DNA of 64,000 nucleotides, from the NCBI RefSeq assembly GCF_024704835.1, contig NZ_JAMXBE010000006.1, positions 299,596 to 363,595 of the forward strand, given 5' to 3'. Below are positions 8,667 through 17,063 of the stretch, piece by piece; the stretch's first letter is position 1; the number at the start of each line of letters is the position of its first letter. The position numbers and the translations under genes were made by a program. The notes beneath the pieces were generated by a model that saw nothing but the letters and a program-made list of their open reading frames with translations, did no database searches and was not told the origin of the DNA. This DNA comes from Parapedobacter tibetensis. GTDB lineage: Bacteria; Bacteroidota; Bacteroidia; Sphingobacteriales; Sphingobacteriaceae.

Positions 8667-9547
8667 GTAAAAGAATCCAAAGGACCTTCATCCCAGGCAG
8701 TGAGTGGATGTACGTAAAGGTATATACCGGAAGTAATACCGCAGATAAGATATTAACCACAGAAATAAGAAAAATTGTTCAAGAATTGGAGGCGGAAGAT
8801 CTCATTGAAAAGTGGTTCTTTATTAGGTATTCAGACCCGGACTTTCACTTGCGTGTCAGAATATTGCTCAGCAGCCCGGATTACGGAGGTCGGGTATTAG
8901 CGCTTTTCTATAACAACTTCAAACACTTAATTGAAGCTAGTTTAGTTTGGAATATTCAATTGGATACCTACAAACGAGAGCTTGAGAGATACAATGGGCA
9001 TTTGATAGATTTAAGCGAAAGTCAATTCCATGTAGATAGCAGGCATATGTTGGAGGTTCTCAAAATCGTGAACTCCCAAAACGACGAAAACTTTAGGTGG
9101 CTTGTGGCTATGAAAATGGTCGATTGCTTTTTAAGTGACTTCGGGTACGGTTATAAGGAAAAGTACGGGTTGTTGCACCAGATGGATTCATCTTTTAAAA
9201 TGGAGTTCGGTTTCCACGAATCCAAGTCCCGGCAATTTAATATACTTTATCGGAAATACGACAAACAAATCGAGGAGATGATGATCCAAACAAACAAAAG
9301 CGGCGTATCAAAAAAACTTGATAAAATCCTTTCTTTCAAGTCCACTCAGCTAAAAGACGTCATTACAGCAATCAATCAATTATCCAGCCGGAGGAATATA
9401 GAGCCCCCATTGTCAAGCTATATACATATGATGATGAACAGGATTTTTAAATCCAAAAACCGTACTTATGAATTGATTATATATGACTTCCTTAGTCGAT
9501 TTTACAAGAGTGCTTTGGCTAGGGAGAAGTACAACACGCAACACTGA
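8663..9547 (+). CDS. Thiopeptide-type bacteriocin biosynthesis protein (SpaB_C, LanB elimination domain)
   Basis: The 294-residue protein begins WMYVKVYTGSNTADKIL and continues WFFIRYSDPDFHLRVRI, the hallmark of SpaB_C domains (W-x-Y-x-K-x-Y at the start, then FIRY-x-D-P-x-x-HLR). In split LanB systems this subunit removes glutamate from glutamylated Ser/Thr, leaving Dha/Dhb. It overlaps the lanB stop by 4 bases (ATGA) and shares one base with the next gene (TGATG). This tight coupling fits stoichiometric assembly of the two dehydratase parts. No sign of truncation was seen. Confidence 0.93.
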   Translation: MSKRIQRTFIPGSEWMYVKVYTGSNTADKILTTEIRKIVQELEAEDLIEKWFFIRYSDPDFHLRVRILLSSPDYGGRVLALFYNNFKHLIEASLVWNIQLDTYKRELERYNGHLIDLSESQFHVDSRHMLEVLKIVNSQNDENFRWLVAMKMVDCFLSDFGYGYKEKYGLLHQMDSSFKMEFGFHESKSRQFNILYRKYDKQIEEMMIQTNKSGVSKKLDKILSFKSTQLKDVITAINQLSSRRNIEPPLSSYIHMMMNRIFKSKNRTYELIIYDFLSRFYKSALAREKYNTQH

Positions 9548-11760
9548 TGATACGTAGTTTTCCCCACTATATCCAACATGACCAAATGGACTGTGGCCCC
9601 ACGTGTTTGCGTATGGTTGCGAAATACTATGGTAAATTATATTCATTGGAGCAGTTAAGGAGCCTTTCATTTATTACCAGGGAAGGTGTTTCGATGTTGG
9701 GGATAAGTGACGCCGCCGAGCATATCGGATTCAGGACGGACGGCGTTGTCATTTCTTTCGAACAACTGAAAAATGATGTCTCGCTACCGTGCATACTGCA
9801 TTGGGAACAAAACCATTTTGTTGTTTGTTATCGGATTAGAAGAAAAGGGAAATCAGGCGGCTATATAGTACATATTGCAGATCCGGCTTTCGGGCTGATA
9901 AAATACGAAGAACAAGAATTTCTGAAACATTGGTATGCGGTCAAAGATCTCAGTGAGAAGAAGGGAGCAGCTTTGCTTTTGCGACCGTCCCCCGAGTTTT
10001 ATGAAAAGGATGATAACAAAGGTAAGGGCAATCGTAAACTGTCGTTTTTTTTAAACTATCTCGCCCCATATAAAAAGGAAATCATCCAGCTGTTTCTGGG
10101 AATGGCTGTTGTCAGCGTCCTTCAGTTGCTGTTCCCTTTCCTTACACAGTCATTGGTGGACATAGGTATTGGCAATGGCGACTTGCAATTCATTACACTG
10201 GTTTTGGTTTCCCAACTCATTATCTCCCTTTCACAACTGTCTGTCGAGTTTATCCGCAGTTGGATTGTCTTGCACATGAATTCCCGTATCAATATCGCTT
10301 TGATTTCGGATTTTTTGGCAAAGCTCATGAAACTTCCACTTCGGTACTTTGACACCAAGATGGTTGGAGATATCATGCAGCGGATAGGAGACCATAGGAG
10401 GATAGAAACGTTTCTGACAGGAAATTCAATAGGGACACTTTTCTCCTTTGTTAATTTCTTCATCTTCGCTATTGTATTGGCGTATTATAAGCTTTCTATT
10501 CTGGGAATATTCCTTCTTGGAAATACATTGTATGTTATATGGATATTATTATTCCTAAAATACAGGAGGGAATTGGATTTTAAGCGCTTCGCTCAGGCAA
10601 CCGATGAACAAAGCAAGATTGTTCAAATGGTTACAGCAATGCAAGAAATCAAGCTGAATAATTATGAAAAAAAGAAACGCTGGCAATGGGAACGGATACA
10701 GGTCAAACTGTTTAAAATCAATATCAAAGGCCTGAAACTTGGCCAATTCCAACAGCTAGGTTCAATACTCTTCAGCCAGACAACCAATATTGTCATCTCA
10801 TATATCGCCGCAAAATCAGTGGTCGAGGGAGACATGACGTTGGGAATGATGATGTCCATGACCTATATAATCGGGCAGCTCAACGCTCCAATCAGTTCGT
10901 TGATTGGTTTTGTACAGAGTTTCCAGGATGCTAAAATCAGTTTGGAAAGGTTGAATGAAATCCATGGAAAACAAGATGATGAAGAGCATATGGAGAGTAA
11001 GTTATCCTATTTGCCTGACAACAGGGATATTACCATCGAGAATGTCTCATTCAGCTATGATGGCGCGGATAGGAATTATGTGTTGCAAAACGTCAATTTA
11101 AAGATACCCCAAAACAAGGTCACTGCCATAGTCGGTGTCAGTGGAAGTGGGAAAACGACACTGGTTAAGCTTTTATTGGGCTTCTATGAACCCCTTAAGG
11201 GGTTTATAAAGGTTGGGGAAACCCCAATAAACATGATTAATCCCCGTCTTTGGCGCAGTAAATCAGGCTCTGTCATGCAAGATGGATTTATATTCTCAGA
11301 TACCATCGTTGAAAACATCGCTGTTGGAAGTGATTCAATTGATCCAGAAAGATTGCAACATGCTGTTACAGTAGCAAATATTAGTGAATTTATCAGTTTG
11401 TTGCCCTTAGGCTACCAAACGAAGATCGGTATGGAAGGGAATGGAATTAGCCAGGGGCAGCGACAGCGGATTTTAATCGCCCGTGCGGTTTACAAAAATC
11501 CGGAGTTTTTGTTTTTTGATGAAGCCACCAATTCATTAGATGCAAATAATGAACTAAAGATCATGTCGCATTTGAAAAAATTCTATGAGGGGAGGACGGT
11601 TGTCATAGTGGCCCATAGACTAAGTACTGTACGAAATGCGGATAATATCGTGGTATTGCATAAAGGAAAAGTAGAAGAAGAAGGAACCCACGAAGAACTG
11701 GTTGCATTGAGCGGGAAATATTACGAACTGGTTAGAAACCAGTTGGAATTGGGAAACTAG
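9547..11760 (+). CDS. Peptidase-containing ABC exporter (C39 leader peptidase, membrane and ATPase domains)
   Basis: The 737-residue three-domain protein starts with a C39 peptidase: QMDCGPTCL with the oxyanion Gln13 and nucleophile Cys16, His90 in HWEQNHFVV and Asp112 in ADPA. Six transmembrane helices follow at about residues 170-460. The ATPase has Walker A GVSGSGKTT near 530, signature ISQGQRQRI, Walker B FLFFDEATNSLD and switch VAHRLST. C39 exporters cut after GG while exporting, which matches the GG at the leader end of the precursor at 3110. Its position after the dehydratase genes and before the HlyD gene fits a dedicated exporter. Confidence 0.95.
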   Translation: MIRSFPHYIQHDQMDCGPTCLRMVAKYYGKLYSLEQLRSLSFITREGVSMLGISDAAEHIGFRTDGVVISFEQLKNDVSLPCILHWEQNHFVVCYRIRRKGKSGGYIVHIADPAFGLIKYEEQEFLKHWYAVKDLSEKKGAALLLRPSPEFYEKDDNKGKGNRKLSFFLNYLAPYKKEIIQLFLGMAVVSVLQLLFPFLTQSLVDIGIGNGDLQFITLVLVSQLIISLSQLSVEFIRSWIVLHMNSRINIALISDFLAKLMKLPLRYFDTKMVGDIMQRIGDHRRIETFLTGNSIGTLFSFVNFFIFAIVLAYYKLSILGIFLLGNTLYVIWILLFLKYRRELDFKRFAQATDEQSKIVQMVTAMQEIKLNNYEKKKRWQWERIQVKLFKINIKGLKLGQFQQLGSILFSQTTNIVISYIAAKSVVEGDMTLGMMMSMTYIIGQLNAPISSLIGFVQSFQDAKISLERLNEIHGKQDDEEHMESKLSYLPDNRDITIENVSFSYDGADRNYVLQNVNLKIPQNKVTAIVGVSGSGKTTLVKLLLGFYEPLKGFIKVGETPINMINPRLWRSKSGSVMQDGFIFSDTIVENIAVGSDSIDPERLQHAVTVANISEFISLLPLGYQTKIGMEGNGISQGQRQRILIARAVYKNPEFLFFDEATNSLDANNELKIMSHLKKFYEGRTVVIVAHRLSTVRNADNIVVLHKGKVEEEGTHEELVALSGKYYELVRNQLELGN

Positions 11761-11773
11761 ACTTATCAATTAA

Positions 11774-13105
11774 ATGATGTCCGACATGGAAAAAGGCGAT
11801 ATGGAGATAAGTTTGGAAATGAAAAGTGAGGAGGTGCAGGAAGTGATGGGACAAACACCGTCATGGATTGTTCGTTGGGGGATAATCTTGTTCTCATTTA
11901 TAGTGATGATGCTATTGATGGGGAGTTATCTCTTTAAATATCCAGATACTGTCCAATCGCAGATAGTAATAACTCCTGATGATCCTCCAGCCAATGTTAT
12001 AGCACGTTCTACAGGAAAACTTGATGAAATTTTCGTCATCAATAACCAGCTTATTGAAGAAGGGGAGCCATTGGCCGTCATTCAAAACCCTGCAACTACA
12101 AGTGACATGCTCCGGCTTGCAACAGTATTAAAGGAAATGGAGTCTTCAGCTACGGATCCAACTGGCGCTTACAATTTAGTAACAGGAGAATCCTATGGAT
12201 TAGGGGTTATACAACCTGCTTTTAATGCGTTCGTAAAAGCCATAAATGATTATAAAAATTTTGACCAACTCAATTATTATAAACGAAAAATTACCTACCA
12301 AAGGCAACAGCTGGTTTTACAAGAGGAGGCATATTCAGAAATGCTAAATCAAATTCCATTAACCGGAGAGAGCTACAAAACATCAAAGGCTATCTTTGAG
12401 AGAGATTCCATTTTGCATTTAAAACGGGTAATTTCCGACAATGAATTTGATTTGTCGAAACAAGTCTACATTCAAGAAGGGCGCACACACTCTAATTTTC
12501 ATTCGTCGCTAAAGCAACAAGAACTCCAGATTTCTAAAAGTAGTGAGAATCTGCTTGATTTGGAGCGAGAAGCCTTTGATAGAGAAAGCACCTATTTGAT
12601 TGCGTTCCAAACGGCATTAAATGAACTGAATGCCCAGATTCGTAGTTGGGAACAGAATTTTTTATTGTCGAGCCCCGTAAAGGGCAAAGTGTACCTAATG
12701 GGCCCCTGGAGCAAAAACCAAAATGTTACTAGCGGGGAGACAATATTTAGTATTGCCCCTGCTGAGAACAACACGGTCAGGGGTAAGGCCCTGCTTCCTG
12801 CCCAAGGTGCAGGAAAGGTGAAAATAGGTCAGTTAGCAAACATACGTGTCGATAACTTTCCGGATCAAGAGTTTGGATACCTGAAGGGAAAAGTCATATC
12901 CATCTCAAATTCCGCAACTGCTGAGGGATTCTATGTTTTAGAACTGACGTTAATCAACGGAATGAAAACCAATTATGGGAAACTGCTTCCGTTGGATGGC
13001 GAACAAGTTGGTGTAGCGGATATCATAACCGAAAACATACGGTTATTGGAACGTATCTTTCTGCCTTTGAAAAAAATATTAAAAGAGCAAGATGAGAGCC
13101 TTTGA
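11774..13105 (+). CDS. HlyD family periplasmic adaptor of the peptide exporter
   Basis: The 443-residue protein has a cytosolic tail, one transmembrane helix at about 31-53, a split biotinyl-lipoyl domain (IARSTGKLDEIFVINNQLIEEGEPL; later SPVKGKVYLMGPWSKNQNVTSGETIF), a helical coiled region between them, and a barrel domain. This is the usual membrane fusion protein layout that links an inner-membrane ABC exporter to an outer-membrane TolC-type channel. No outer-membrane channel gene is in the cluster, so a housekeeping TolC homologue is presumably used. It starts 13 bases after the exporter stop. Its last 14 bases overlap the start of the broken downstream gene. Confidence 0.92.
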   Translation: MMSDMEKGDMEISLEMKSEEVQEVMGQTPSWIVRWGIILFSFIVMMLLMGSYLFKYPDTVQSQIVITPDDPPANVIARSTGKLDEIFVINNQLIEEGEPLAVIQNPATTSDMLRLATVLKEMESSATDPTGAYNLVTGESYGLGVIQPAFNAFVKAINDYKNFDQLNYYKRKITYQRQQLVLQEEAYSEMLNQIPLTGESYKTSKAIFERDSILHLKRVISDNEFDLSKQVYIQEGRTHSNFHSSLKQQELQISKSSENLLDLEREAFDRESTYLIAFQTALNELNAQIRSWEQNFLLSSPVKGKVYLMGPWSKNQNVTSGETIFSIAPAENNTVRGKALLPAQGAGKVKIGQLANIRVDNFPDQEFGYLKGKVISISNSATAEGFYVLELTLINGMKTNYGKLLPLDGEQVGVADIITENIRLLERIFLPLKKILKEQDESL

Positions 13106-13456
13106 TGATAATAAGATTTCAGTTGACCCGTGGCTATTGCACAAAATGGAGCACAGTTTAGGGGGTAAACTGTTAGGCTTAGAAAAAATGGCAACAGGGA
13201 TGACTAATAGAAACTATCGATGTGTGATGAACGACATTGTATTCAACTATGGACTTAAATATCCGAAGGAAAATTTCTTTCCGCTTCAAGACACCTTATT
13301 GGGGGTGTCGCGCTATATATGCCTGCAAATCCGGCTGTGTGTCTTGACGATATTTTCGAAACCTGGCGAAAGGAAATCATTGTTTATCCTTATTCGCACA
13401 GATACGGAAAGTTTCATTTCCCCATACTAAGAGTAGATATTGAGACGGACCGTTAG
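13092..13456 (+). pseudogene. Broken gene of unknown function between exporter and glycosylation genes
   Basis: The first frame (from ATG 13092) runs to 13430 but loses sense after about 13310. A second frame beginning at 13319 (MPANPAVCLDDIFETW...) reads sensibly to the TAG at 13454-13456. The join lies in an alternating TA run (CGCTATATATGCC), a plausible site for a small indel. Repaired, the product would be about 121 residues. The segment MATGMTNRNYRC faintly recalls the N-lobe of choline kinase/aminoglycoside phosphotransferase-like proteins, but this is too weak to assign. If it is such an enzyme, most of it is missing. Confidence 0.5.
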
Positions 13457-13516
13457 GGAAAGCTGACGTAATTTCAGCATACATGTCTTAAGCACTGTTT
13501 ACGCACAGCAGTTATT

Positions 13517-14692
13517 ATGCAAGAAAATAAAATGGAAAAGCGGCGAGTATATGACTATTTAATAGTTGGGGCAGGTTTATTTGGGTGTGTATTTGCACAC
13601 GAACTTCATCAGGCGGGATTCAAATGCCTAGTGATTGATAAGAGGGGTCATTTGGGAGGTAATACTTACTGTCGGGACGAAGGGGGGATTAAGGTGCATG
13701 AATTTGGTGCTCATGTATTCCACACAAGTAGTGAGCGTATCTGGGCATATGTAAATTCATTCGTACCTTTCAATCGGTATACAAATTGTCCTTTGGCGCG
13801 TTACAAGAATAAGGTGTTTAGTTTACCTTTTAACATGAACACATTCAACCAGTTGTGGGGAGTAACGACACCGGAAAAAGCACGACTGAAAATCAGGGAA
13901 CAAGTCCGTGAATATTCTACTAAATTTCCAAAGAACTTGGAGGAATACGCTTTATCCGTTGTTGGCAGCGATATATATCATCGGTTTATTAAAGGTTACA
14001 CTGAAAAGCAATGGGGAAGGGAGGCACGCGAGTTACCCGCTTTCCTGATTAAACGGATACCATTGCGGTTCACTTATGATAACAATTATTTTGACGATCG
14101 TTATCAAGGAATTCCCATCGGAGGTTACAATAAACTTACAGATGCACTCCTTAAAGGTGTGGATACGAAGGTCAACGTAGATTACCTTAAAGACAAGGTT
14201 GCATTGGATTTATTGGCTTGTAAAGTTGTCTATACCGGGCCCTTAGATGCCTTCTTTGGCTACGAAATTGGCCGATTGGAGTATCGAAGTCTAGCCTTTG
14301 AGCATGAAAATTTGGATTGCTACGACTATCAGGGAAACGCCGTAGTGAATTTCACAGAATTCGAAATCCCGTATACTCGGATTATAGAGCATAAGCATTT
14401 TGAATTTGGCAAACAACCGTACACTGTTGTTTCTCGCGAATACCCAAGGGCATTCACAAGAGGGTCAGAACCATTCTACCCCATAAATGACGCCCGGAAC
14501 AACCAGTTAGCCGATGCATATAGGGTTATGATGAATCGCATTCCCAATTTAATATTTGGAGGCAGGCTCGCGGAATACAAGTATTATGATATGGATCAGG
14601 TTATAGCTTCAGCGTTAACTAAAGTAAAACAAGAAATCATCTCTCAAAATGGATTTGAAAGTGAACAAAATAATGGTATTGGTGCCATTTAG
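13517..14692 (+). CDS. glf: UDP-galactopyranose mutase
   Basis: The 391-residue flavoprotein begins with an FAD-binding Rossmann motif (LIVGAGLFGCVFAHEL at about 14-29), then DKRGHLGGNTYC and FGAHVFHTS, both typical of Glf. YTEKQWGR and the tail motif GGRLAEYKYYDMDQVI are also typical. The enzyme converts UDP-galactopyranose to UDP-galactofuranose and needs reduced FAD. It sits between the exporter genes and two glycosyltransferases, so a galactofuranose donor is being supplied locally, for the peptide or for a surface glycan. ATG 13517 is used; ATG 13532 is also possible. The 3' end overlaps the next gene by 44 bases. Confidence 0.95.
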   Translation: MQENKMEKRRVYDYLIVGAGLFGCVFAHELHQAGFKCLVIDKRGHLGGNTYCRDEGGIKVHEFGAHVFHTSSERIWAYVNSFVPFNRYTNCPLARYKNKVFSLPFNMNTFNQLWGVTTPEKARLKIREQVREYSTKFPKNLEEYALSVVGSDIYHRFIKGYTEKQWGREARELPAFLIKRIPLRFTYDNNYFDDRYQGIPIGGYNKLTDALLKGVDTKVNVDYLKDKVALDLLACKVVYTGPLDAFFGYEIGRLEYRSLAFEHENLDCYDYQGNAVVNFTEFEIPYTRIIEHKHFEFGKQPYTVVSREYPRAFTRGSEPFYPINDARNNQLADAYRVMMNRIPNLIFGGRLAEYKYYDMDQVIASALTKVKQEIISQNGFESEQNNGIGAI

Positions 14693-15398
14693 AAATGTGG
14701 GAGAATATCTCATTGATTGCGTGAATTCACTACTTGATCAGGAATATTCCTCGTATGAAGTATTTCTTCTTGATGACCAGTCGACTGACGGAACTCTGGA
14801 TTTGATTGTGGAGGAATTCAATCACATTCATAAAATTAGGAATCATAGGAGAATGGGGCCTATGGAAAACATCTATAGGGCGCTCTTAGATATACCCATC
14901 GACGACGAAGATATCGTTCTACTTTTGGATGGGGATGACTATATATTCGGGGAATACGCATTCCAGTTGGTGAATGAGAGGTATCAGGGTAATAACTTAC
15001 TTACCTATGGGCAGTATATAACGAACTATGGAACGATTGGACACTGCTCCGCTTATACAGAGGAGGAGTTCCGGGATGTAAGAAGTGCTTCCTGGAAAGG
15101 ATCCCACCTCAAAACGTTTAAATATAAGTTATTTAAAGCACTTCAAGAACAGGATACGGAAGGAAAGCATTTTAAACTAGGCGATGGATCATTTTTCATG
15201 GCTTCAAGTGATATGGGCATAATGATACCATTAATGGAAGTCGCTGGTTTTGAAAACATAAATTTCATACCCAATGTCGTCTATTGTTATAGACAGCACC
15301 AGAATAATGACCATATGTCAGTTTCGGGAAGAAGTTTGCAAATTGAAGCGGAGCGGTGCATCAGGAATAGAAAGACCGATTTAATAGGAATGTTTTAG
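14649..15398 (+). CDS. Family-2 glycosyltransferase
   Basis: The 249-residue GT-A type glycosyltransferase has the N-terminal nucleotide-binding strand MVLVPFRNVGEYL, LLDDQSTDGT and the metal-binding acidic motif LLLDGDDY. It has no membrane segments. Starts at 14649 (MDLKVNKIM) or 14670 are both possible; either one overlaps glf, so the genes are likely translated together. With glf immediately upstream, transfer of galactofuranose is a reasonable guess, since several Galf transferases are GT2 proteins. The sequence does not prove the donor. Confidence 0.85.
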   Translation: MDLKVNKIMVLVPFRNVGEYLIDCVNSLLDQEYSSYEVFLLDDQSTDGTLDLIVEEFNHIHKIRNHRRMGPMENIYRALLDIPIDDEDIVLLLDGDDYIFGEYAFQLVNERYQGNNLLTYGQYITNYGTIGHCSAYTEEEFRDVRSASWKGSHLKTFKYKLFKALQEQDTEGKHFKLGDGSFFMASSDMGIMIPLMEVAGFENINFIPNVVYCYRQHQNNDHMSVSGRSLQIEAERCIRNRKTDLIGMF

Positions 15399-15443
15399 CG
15401 AAAAAAGGGAAGCTGAATTGTTGGGGTATCTTGATAGTTGGAT

Positions 15444-16196
15444 ATGATAAATTCCTTAAAAATGGTTTCAAATAAAATAATACAAGGCCTTTGGATAGGC
15501 GAAAAGTTAACTCCATTATGTTTGCTTTGCATGAAATCTTATCTTTTTCATGGTCATGAATTCCATCTTTACGCCTATAATCAATTCGATTTGCCGGAAG
15601 GTGCTATTCTAAAAGATGCCAATGAAATATTAAGCAAAGAGAAAATTTTCAAAGATAAATACGGCTCCTACGCTATTTTTTCCGATTGGTTTCGGTTTGA
15701 GTTGCTGTATAAATATGGCGGGTGGTGGTCAGATATGGACTCGATCTGCTTAAAACCCTTTGATTCGGACGACGACTATGTTTTTGCGACAGAGTTGTCC
15801 GGGATAAATAATTGTGTGATTCAAATTGGCAATATCAAAGTACCTGTAGGTTCAAAAGTTATAAAAGATTGTCTTGAAATTATATATAAAAAAGGACCGT
15901 TAGCAGTAACGAACTGGTTTGAAATAGGAGCACAGCTATTGTCAATAAAAATAAGTGAAAATAAATTGGAGGAGTATGTGTGCGACCCCAATGTATTTAC
16001 GCCAATTTCCGTGTCCACTTCGGAAATTCTATTTCAAAATGCTTACATTGAGTTTTCGGATTTGACTTATGCAGTCCATTTTTACAACAATAAATTAAGG
16101 AGTGCTGGTGTGGATTTGGAAGAAAAGTTCCATCCCCATTCCCTGTACGAACGATTGAAGGCTAAGTATCTAACTAACCCGAACTCGTTATATTAA
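15444..16196 (+). CDS. GT32-type glycosyltransferase (DXD, capsular polysaccharide synthesis-like)
   Basis: The protein of about 250 residues has IIQGLWIGEKL near the start and the central signature SDWFRFELLYKYGGWWSDMDSI. These are typical of the GT32/OCH1-like glycosyltransferases with a DXD metal site (DMD). It follows the GT2 gene by about 45 bases and is the last gene of the A+T-rich cluster. The open frame reaches back to TTG 15438, but ATG 15444 is preferred. Together with GT4 and GT2 it makes three transferases in one peptide cluster, enough for a short oligosaccharide. The acceptor is unknown. Confidence 0.82.
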   Translation: MINSLKMVSNKIIQGLWIGEKLTPLCLLCMKSYLFHGHEFHLYAYNQFDLPEGAILKDANEILSKEKIFKDKYGSYAIFSDWFRFELLYKYGGWWSDMDSICLKPFDSDDDYVFATELSGINNCVIQIGNIKVPVGSKVIKDCLEIIYKKGPLAVTNWFEIGAQLLSIKISENKLEEYVCDPNVFTPISVSTSEILFQNAYIEFSDLTYAVHFYNNKLRSAGVDLEEKFHPHSLYERLKAKYLTNPNSLY

Positions 16197-16207
16197 AAAC
16201 CACCATC

Positions 16208-16792
16208 TTGAAAACCAACATCTTATTGTTCATAACGCTGCTATGCAGCCACATGGCTCTGGCCCAAAAGCATATGCAGGCGACCGACCGGATGGTAACG
16301 GCTTATAACACAGTGGTAAAAATGAAGACTGGCAGGATAAAGGGTGTACTGCAACAGGTGACGGACAGCAATATCGTGGTTAAAAATCTGTTCAATGGAT
16401 ACGATTACATACCCGTGGAGCAGGTGGAAACCATACACATCAAGTTCAACACGAAAACCCATACGTACAAACTCCAGAGCTATGCATTCGATGAAGAAAG
16501 ACTCTTCAGGAACCAGCACGGATTCATCGATCTGGATGAACCGCTCAACCAACATTACCTCGAACGGACGGTGGGCGAAAACCTAGCCATCGACGCAGCT
16601 GGGATCATCGGCACGAGAGGCCTTAATGGCATGAAACGGCTGTTTACCCAGGATATCGCACGCTATCGCATCAGGTATGACAGGAACACCTACCTTAAGC
16701 TTTTCGATGAATTGAAGTTTTTCGCAGTTGACTACCAGTTGTCGCCCGAATTTGAAGCGGATTTATTAAAGATTTTCAAGGATACGCCGTAA
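16208..16792 (+). CDS. Secreted protein of unknown function, TTG start
   Basis: The 194-residue product has a signal peptide ending CSHMALAQ. A short beta-rich part follows (RIKGVLQQVTDSNIVVKN, VEQVETIHIKF) that recalls an SH3/LSm-like barrel, and then a helical tail. The only start in front of the signal peptide is TTG at 16208. Codon use and base composition return to the G+C-richer style of the core genome here, so this gene probably marks the right border of the island rather than belonging to it. No family was recognised. Confidence 0.7.
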   Translation: MKTNILLFITLLCSHMALAQKHMQATDRMVTAYNTVVKMKTGRIKGVLQQVTDSNIVVKNLFNGYDYIPVEQVETIHIKFNTKTHTYKLQSYAFDEERLFRNQHGFIDLDEPLNQHYLERTVGENLAIDAAGIIGTRGLNGMKRLFTQDIARYRIRYDRNTYLKLFDELKFFAVDYQLSPEFEADLLKIFKDTP

Positions 16793-16927
16793 GACAAACC
16801 ATATTTTAAATTTATATGTAGTAAGCACTACTTCCCTGGATTTTTTTGCTCAATATATTGTGGTTCATAGTATGCTTACCGTTTGATCCAAATCTTTGTT
16901 TTCGCTACGACAGAAGCCCGTATTATC

Positions 16928-17053
16928 ATGGCTAACGATTCGCTTTCCCGATTCAACAATTCACCCAACTTTATTGACGATTCGCCCAATCTTGTTTGGC
17001 TGGGCGATAGGAATGGTGGTATTTTAGCCTTCAGGGGATTAAAAGACGTATAA
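16928..17053 (+). CDS. Possible 41-residue protein of unknown function
   Basis: ATG 16928 to TAA 17051-17053 encodes 41 residues, with a short internal near-repeat (RFNNSPNF / DDSPNLVWL) and a C-terminal GGILAFRGLKDV. It ends 10 bases before the next gene, which suggests a short operon. No homologue was recognised, and a chance frame is possible. Confidence 0.35.
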   Translation: MANDSLSRFNNSPNFIDDSPNLVWLGDRNGGILAFRGLKDV

Positions 17054-17063
17054 AACTGGAATT

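Noticed and set aside
1050..16196. Radical-SAM sactipeptide-type or pseudo-rSAM cluster, often linked with GG-type Bacteroidota leaders
   Set aside because: No CxxxCxxC radical-SAM protein is encoded; LanB, SpaB_C and LanC point to a lanthipeptide.
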